A DNA stretch of 64,000 nt from Pempheris klunzingeri (taxonomy: Eukaryota > Chordata > Actinopteri > Acropomatiformes > Pempheridae). The notes under the pieces were generated by a model. The model did not search any database and had not been told where the DNA came from. It saw only the letters and a list, made by a program, of their open reading frames with translations. The DNA lies in assembly GCF_042242105.1 (NCBI RefSeq), contig NC_092014.1, positions 5,305,874-5,369,873 on the forward strand, read 5' to 3'. The position numbers were made by a program, and so were the translations under genes. Shown here one piece after another: positions 58,457 through 64,000 of the stretch. Numbering within the stretch: the first letter of the stretch is position 1; each line of letters starts with the position of its first letter.

Positions 58457-58771
58457 GACTTATTTTTTTCTTCCTGGCAAACTCAAGCCTCTTTCTCTCT
58501 AAACTGTCCGTTGGGATCCTGTCGGACAGTCATGGACAAATAGAAATCTCTTTTTTTAGGGACTTATACTCCATTTTTCATTCAGCTTGTCTCATTTTCT
58601 CTGTTTGTGTCCTTCAGGTTGACAGATGAAGAGACAACTTCCTGTTAGCTATCGAGCCCTTTCTTAGGTCCTTGAGAAAATTTCCTCTTTATGTGCTGTC
58701 CTATTTTTCCCAGCCCTCCTCCGTCCTCCTTCCTTCCCTGTGATGCAGTCTTTATCGACTCCTTCCTTGTG

Positions 58772-59888
58772 TTACCAAGAGAGAATCTTCGTCTTCTCTT
58801 TCTTCTCTGCTGGCAGTGAGAATCTCCTCTGGGAGTGTTTCTCTGTCTTCAGGTAATCCAGGTTCAAGTTTTTCAGTGTCCTCCTCTTCTTGGGTTTCTT
58901 ATTGGGCAGCACCTCCCTCAGCTGACGCCAGGTTTTGTTCAGAGGCGACTTCTTCTTGTGCCAGGGAAAGGTTCTTTTGGAGGGGGAGCCACCCATAGCC
59001 AGCCGACCTTCAGGAGGAAGAACAAGGTGATGAAGGTGAACACAGAGATAGGTCTGTATTTCCACAGCAGCTTTGAATTCCCCTCTTTTGAATTTGTATT
59101 TGGTCATTTTAAGTGTTTAATTTCAAAAACCTGACTTTTGATACTGAGCAAAAATATACAGTTTTTAAGATTTTGGAGAAAAAATGTCAAAGTCAAATTC
59201 AAACCACATGAATTCATATTGATGGTTTTCAAAGTAATATATGCCAATGGAATATTCAGCGTCAAGTGTTAGCAGGGTTAAATTTACAAAAATGACTGTG
59301 ACCTTTCTTCCAGACAAAGTCATGACTAGATTCAGTTCTAATTTATGTCTAATGTAAACATTCAAAACAGAAAAAATATGATTTCACTCACACTGCTGTT
59401 AGCAAAGGTGCGATTTTTAGCTAATACATTTCTGCTGATGAACATATTTTCCCACAAAACTGTCAATTCAATGTACATTAGTATCAGGATAAAACATACT
59501 TTTGTTCATTATCAGACATTTAAGAATAAATAAAAGTGAAAAAAACTGACTGTAAATGCAAATGTTCTTACTAAATTCAATATTACAGCTCAGAAAACGG
59601 TAGTCTGAATTAACGGGTCCAGTCTACATGTGCTCTTGTTTACACATCACGTACACACAAGAATGTTCATACGCACCTAATTTCTCCTCCGTCAGTCAAA
59701 ACAGAAGATTTTTGTCTGTTCTCTTCATCTTTAGCTAAAAACTGAATCTAAAACTAAAACCTGAGCTCACCTTTATCATCATCATCATCATCATCCAAGG
59801 TTTGAGGGACCAGATCAGATGGCGCCACCGGCCACACATACACCAGCTCTGATTGAAAGATCAGCAAGGAGAAACATTTTGTTCTCAT
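58772..59888 (-). CDS. Unrecognised two-exon gene for a small lysine-rich protein
   Basis: Minus-strand exons 59888-59771 and 59007-58772 join in phase 1 to a 354-nt frame (117 aa). The donor is AAAG|gtgagc, the acceptor ttgttcttcctcctgaag. It starts MRTKCFSLLIFQSELVYVWP, which could be a weak signal peptide. A DDDDDDDK run follows, then a strongly basic part with no cysteine and several Trp/Leu (FPWHKKKSPLNKTWRQL.. NKKPKKRRTLKNLNLDYL.. ILSW). The long open frame across the splice and the downstream AATAAA support a real gene. An alternative is that the first exon really begins at 59856, after the acceptor-like ctttcaatcag, with earlier exons not found. I do not recognise the family. A heparin- or nucleic-acid-binding role would fit the charge, but that is only a guess. 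Confidence 0.45.
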
Positions 59889-59889
59889 G

Positions 59890-61640
59890 CCTGCAATCCT
59901 TTTAACATGCAGCCACCAAACAGGAAAAGAACAAACTGGTTTTGTGACATTTTTCTGACATTAGTATTCAGCCATCAGTATCTTTTTTTCCACACCTCTT
60001 CTCGCCTCGGCCTCATAGCTGGGCACTGAAGAAGTGTAAAGGTTATTTGACATGTACGAGGTGTTGAGAGCAGATTACAGTCTAGAGGGTGCTGCTGGTA
60101 CTTGCCCATTGATGATTGATTGCTGAAAACACCCAGGATACTTTACAGGACTGTCACATAACTAACAAACGCATATGTGCAGCTTATATTCTTGGATTTT
60201 ATGTCCTTAAACTGTAAAACAATCCAAGAGCCTCTTCTTATTTTCTTATTTAATCACCATGCAGCTGTGTAGCTCCCCAGAGCTTCAGTTTAACAGTCTG
60301 GATGAGTGTGGACCTCACTGATCCATTAGGTAACACACTCACTCATTCATTAAAACACTGCTCTTCCATCTTGTTCTCTCTGTGTTGGCTCCTCTCAGAG
60401 ACACAAGCAGTTTATTTAGACATTGTGCATGAACCTAATCAGCTTTATGGACACTCGAAAGACAATTCCTTCTCATTTGCAGCATGAGAGTTGTGCTCAC
60501 GAGAGGCTCCTCCTGCAGTTTCCTGTTTCTTGCACGCCACAAAACATCAAAAGAGAGAGTAAAGTCTTAGATTATTTATTTCTGGTTAAAGACCCTTTGT
60601 CTGGGCCGTGAGTAAAGCTTTAATAAAAGGAGGAGAATGTAAGGTTGTTTCTGAGTTCAGTAGATAAGAGATCCGGGTTAGTTTGCTGCACTTTACTCTC
60701 AGCAGCGCGTCTGAGACAGTCCAGTGAAAAGAGCATTGCTGTAAATGAATCTGTTTGCTTAAACCAGTGTCTCAGAATCAGCTTGTGTTATTGAGCTTTT
60801 TACTTTTGATGTATTTCTCAAGTTACAGTTACAGAATTATGATCTAGTAGTGTTTGACGTGTGATCTTGACGTTAAGGTCGACATCCAGGTTTCTGACCT
60901 GCTCTCTGGCTTTTAGGGTGCACCTTAAAGGTATGAAGGTATTTCCTGTCGCTGGCCAACGATGAGAATTTCAAGTTCTTCATGTTTAGCTTTAAAAAGT
61001 TTTTTTGGCGTCCAGAAATGTGTCAGTGATGCATTTTTATCAGACTTGCCATGAGTCCAGCCTGTCAAACATCCCTCCATATGTTGGGTGTAGTTTGCTT
61101 TTTAAAGTTTACTAAATAGCAAAAGCATACTTTAAAACCTGCCAGTGGTAATAAATGAGAGTTTTTATTACTCACAGGTTGAAATAAACCAGGATTTAGA
61201 TTCTGTGACCTCTGAGCCGAAGACAAGAACATTTGTGTTTGCTTGTGTAGTTTAGTTTCTTCTTCTGCACTTTGCAACACCACCTCCATCCCTCCATCGT
61301 TTCCCACCTGACTGGGTCACCTGGTCAGATGCTGTGGGGTGATGCCGCTGCCTTGCTCAAGGGCGCCTCCGTGTGGAAGCAGGCGGACACTGTCACTGAC
61401 ATTTCATGCTCCCAGCCCACGTAGGAAACTCTAAATCTGCAAAACACGGCGATGATTTTTGTCTCCTGGACATTTATCAGGTCTGTTTCTGCTGCTGCTG
61501 CTTTCACGTCTGTCGTAAATCTGAAACATTAGCAGAACATGTTTTCTGTCACATCCCCATTGGCTGAGATGTGACGTTTATGGGCGCGTGGAGCCGGATT
61601 GACAGCCTAACGTGAGATGTTTTATTCTCAATATATCAGA
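59890..61640. other. Intergenic DNA before camsap3
   Basis: No firm exon on either strand. Around 61320-61400 a piece (gctgccttgctcaagggcgcc) resembles the conserved body of fish SINEs. A strong minus-strand donor (CAACCT|gtgagt, near 61175) closes a 46-codon frame, but it does not join the minus-strand candidate gene in phase. A CCAAT-type ATTGGCT near 61559 and CpG sites precede camsap3. Confidence 0.4.
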
Positions 61641-61739
61641 TTTTTTTTGATTCAGCTGTGACATTAAGCCTCATATTTCTGCTTTCACCTTTTCATCTTA
61701 AACTTTGTGGTCTTGTTATCATTTTTATATCTCACTCTG

Positions 61740-61900
61740 CATCACAGGGCCCTCCTCCCTCTCCTCCCTCTCCTCCTCCTCCTCCTCCTCCCCCGTCTCT
61801 CCTCTTCCTCCTCCATCCCTCCTCCTCACATTGTCCCGGTGCTGCTGCTGTTGCTGCTGCTGCTGCTGCCTCCGTGTCCTTCGTGCGGCGCAGCGCGGCC
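61740..61900 (+). promoter_or_regulatory. camsap3: camsap3 5' leader, pyrimidine-rich with CTG repeats
   Basis: Long CTCCTC-type pyrimidine tracts (61745-61830) are followed by (CTG)n-like triplets (about 61843-61868), directly before the camsap3 ATG. It is the presumed 5' UTR or core promoter; the start site is not determined. Confidence 0.45.
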
Positions 61901-62036
61901 ATGGTGGACTCCCCCAGCGCGATGAAGAAGACCTTCTCGGTGCCGGAGATCAAACCGCTGGACCGGTACGACTTCAACCGGGCCAAGATCTGCGCCAGCG
62001 TCCGGTGGCTGCTGTCGAAGTCTTACGGCTCTGCAG
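61901..62036 (+). CDS. camsap3: Calmodulin-regulated spectrin-associated protein 3, first coding exon (partial gene)
   Basis: CAMSAP proteins bind and protect microtubule minus ends; CAMSAP3 acts in epithelial cells at junctions and the apical cortex. The exon starts with ATG at 61901 in a good context (GCGGCCATGG) and codes for 45 residues plus one base, ending at a donor (gtagac, 62037; phase 1). The protein MKKTFSVPEIKPLDRYDFNR and the following AKICASVRWLLSKSYGS match the conserved CAMSAP N-terminus, just before the calponin-homology domain. VPEIK and the MV start favour CAMSAP3 over CAMSAP2 (VPAIK) and CAMSAP1. The donor is not the strongest, but matches the known boundary position. All other exons lie past the window. 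Confidence 0.82.
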
Positions 62037-64000
62037 GTAGACTCCAGTCCAGCCTTGGTGTTCACATCACCGAGGCGCTGCTTGGGTGGGGCGCTTAATA
62101 ATTAATCCTGCTATATATGGAGCTCTGAGTTAGACCTGCCGTTTTATCTCACGTATGAGGGGGAACCTCCAGCATCCTCCCGCCCAGCATCCATCCTCCA
62201 TCCTCCATCACCCGCTGCACTGATGCTCATAGTTAACCTGCTCGGCCCACATGTGCGTCTTCACCGCTGCATGTAGCTTATGTCAGCGACGAGGAGCCAA
62301 TTATTAACTTAATATTGAGGCTTGTCAGAGGGGATCTCCTCGGTGGTGCGTGATGGCTGTCATCGCTGCAGTGCAACAAAGGCTTTTGTCGGAGCCGGGC
62401 TCCGTCAGGCCCGTGGAGGACTTCACCGGCCTCAGCATAACCTGGAAGGGAGGGAAAAACGGCTTCATAGCCTGGAATTTAACCAAACGACCGCAAAAAT
62501 GTGCGCACAGATTGGCAACGTGTGGGCACGGCTGTAAATGGGTCAGGACGGCATAATATTTGTGTCAGTGTTACGCGCGCACGCTGTGCCATAGCGCGTG
62601 GCAGTGCAGTGTAGGTGACATAGTAGGTCTGTAAGACAATGGAGTGTTTTTGGTGATAACTGCTGCAAATTTAACACAGATTTAACAATTAGTCAGGCAT
62701 ATGTTTAGTTTGTGCCTGCAGCTTTGTAGCCTGATGTGTATTTTGTTGGCCAAAATACAGCAGGTGTGCTCTTATATACAGGTAGAAAAGACCAGTAAAG
62801 CCTGCACAGTGTGCAATCCAATGTAATACATGCATGTGATAGATAATACGCTTTATTGATCCAGGCTCAGAGATCTTTAATGATGTCTGTGAATTGTGGT
62901 GGTGCTGGATTGGATGACATCATACTGATGGCTGCTCCTCTTGAGAGGTTCCCAACCTCTCATGGCTTTTTTTACATCTGTAACATGTACAAACAAATAT
63001 AAACAGTACAAATGTATGATGAATTGGGAAAATGCTCAAAATCACATCATAGAGCTCATATTCAAGTCTTCAAACCCCAAATCCAAACATATATTAGATC
63101 TACAAACGTGTAAAATTAAGAAAAGCAGTAAACCCTCACATTCGACATGCTGAAAACAGAACTTTGTTTGATAACTGACCCCTTGTCCCAGTAAGACATG
63201 TCAGTGAGTGAGCAGACACAATGCTGGAGTCCTGGAGCTGGCTCACCTAAATGGAATTCAGCCATCATTAGTGGCTCTAAATGCAAATCAAAATGTCTGC
63301 TATGACAAGGGTCTATGGACCGAAACGATTACCAGAGGTGCCTGTCATTGATCAGCTTATTGTTTCAGAGCTGTTCCTCTTAATTGACACCAGATTTGGA
63401 CACAAACGACTCGCTCCAGTCAAAGATCAGCCCTGAATGTGGCTCCAGGCTCTGCTGATGTCACCCTGTGGCTGATACCGCAGTAGCAAAGTTGCATAGT
63501 TTCTCTTTATGTAACAACCCATGTTTTTTTTGCTGTTGTAATGGCTTTAGACAGAATTTCGTGCTGTATCTGTGTCCGGTCTGGCAGTCAGTGGGACAGG
63601 AGGAGAGATGAGCGGAAAACCTCTCAGCAGGGAGGCTTCATTGTTGTCTGTCAACTGGAAAATGCCCACTGGGTGCCTCATATAATTTTAATGGATGCCC
63701 AGAAGAAAATAGCGCTAACAATGGGTCATATGGGATTTAACACACAGTCCTGATTCTGCTGAGATTTATTCTTACTGACATGGTCAGAGGATGATTACTC
63801 TTAAAAAAATCCTGTTCTTGTTATTTTTGAGTGATGTTTTCTAAGTCACGTACAAACATGGAGAGAATTGATGAAGCCTGTGTTTTCTGTGATATCAGTT
63901 AGAGGCATTTACTCAGTCAAGTTAAAAACTTCTCCTATAGGAGAGCACAGAGGTGGTGGAGACCAAAAACAGAGCTAAAAGAGGGAGAATGTTACACTTG
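62037..64000 (+). other. camsap3: camsap3 intron 1 (partial)
   Basis: Sequence after the first camsap3 donor. No second exon is seen before the window ends. GC-rich to about 62600, then AT-rich. A small LINE-tail-like piece (agataatacgctttattgat) lies near 62840-62862. Short frames here look like chance. Confidence 0.5.

Noticed and set aside
61065..61507. Minus-strand frames with a strong donor near 61175 as upstream exons of the 58772-59888 candidate
   Set aside because: Phase does not match; joining to 59856 creates a stop codon or the wrong frame, and part of the stretch looks like a SINE body.

Overview
The window is vertebrate nuclear DNA, almost certainly from a ray-finned (teleost) fish. 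It has short exons in GT-AG introns, compact genes 1-8 kb apart, CpG-rich promoters, long (CA)n tracts and typical fish repeats: Tc1-like elements with TA target-site duplications, a tRNA-derived SINE and a solo LTR. There are no bacterial features, and most of the long open frames are chance or shadow frames.  Layout. (1) 153-591, +: the last three exons of an immunoglobulin-superfamily-type receptor (transmembrane segment plus short tail with an ITIM-like Y motif). I reconstructed these from splice sites; no long ORF shows them. (2) 2287-11464, +: a complete 13-exon akap8l gene (722 aa predicted), with a CRE/E-box promoter just upstream and a solo LTR in intron 2. (3) 13.2-32.7 kb, +: brd4, with a CpG/CRE promoter, upstream noncoding exons, 20 coding exons (17547-30632, 1375 aa predicted, long isoform with both bromodomains, ET domain and C-terminal P-TEFb motif) and a long 3' UTR carrying (CA)53. 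(4) 32.7-39.4 kb: intergenic, repeat-rich, with one isolated exon-like frame coding for a membrane segment. (5) 39.5-56 kb, +: lpar2, with a probable noncoding first exon near 39.6-39.99 kb, three coding exons (47630-52980, 354 aa) and a possible alternative last exon at 55963. Two inverted copies of a Tc1-like element flank its first exon. (6) 58.77-59.89 kb, -: a two-exon, 117-aa lysine-rich candidate gene of unknown family with a DDDDDDDK stretch. (7) 61901-62036, +: first coding exon of camsap3; the rest of that gene lies beyond the window.  How the genes relate. There is no operon or shared pathway. AKAP8L and BRD4 are both nuclear chromatin proteins, and both promoters carry a perfect TGACGTCA element. 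LPAR2 is a lysophosphatidic acid receptor and CAMSAP3 a microtubule minus-end binder. All four have human orthologues on chromosome 19p (19p13.12, 19p13.11, 19p13.2), so the window is a compact teleost version of that conserved segment.  All gene models are my own manual splicing. Every exon junction given was checked for reading phase, and total coding lengths are multiples of three.
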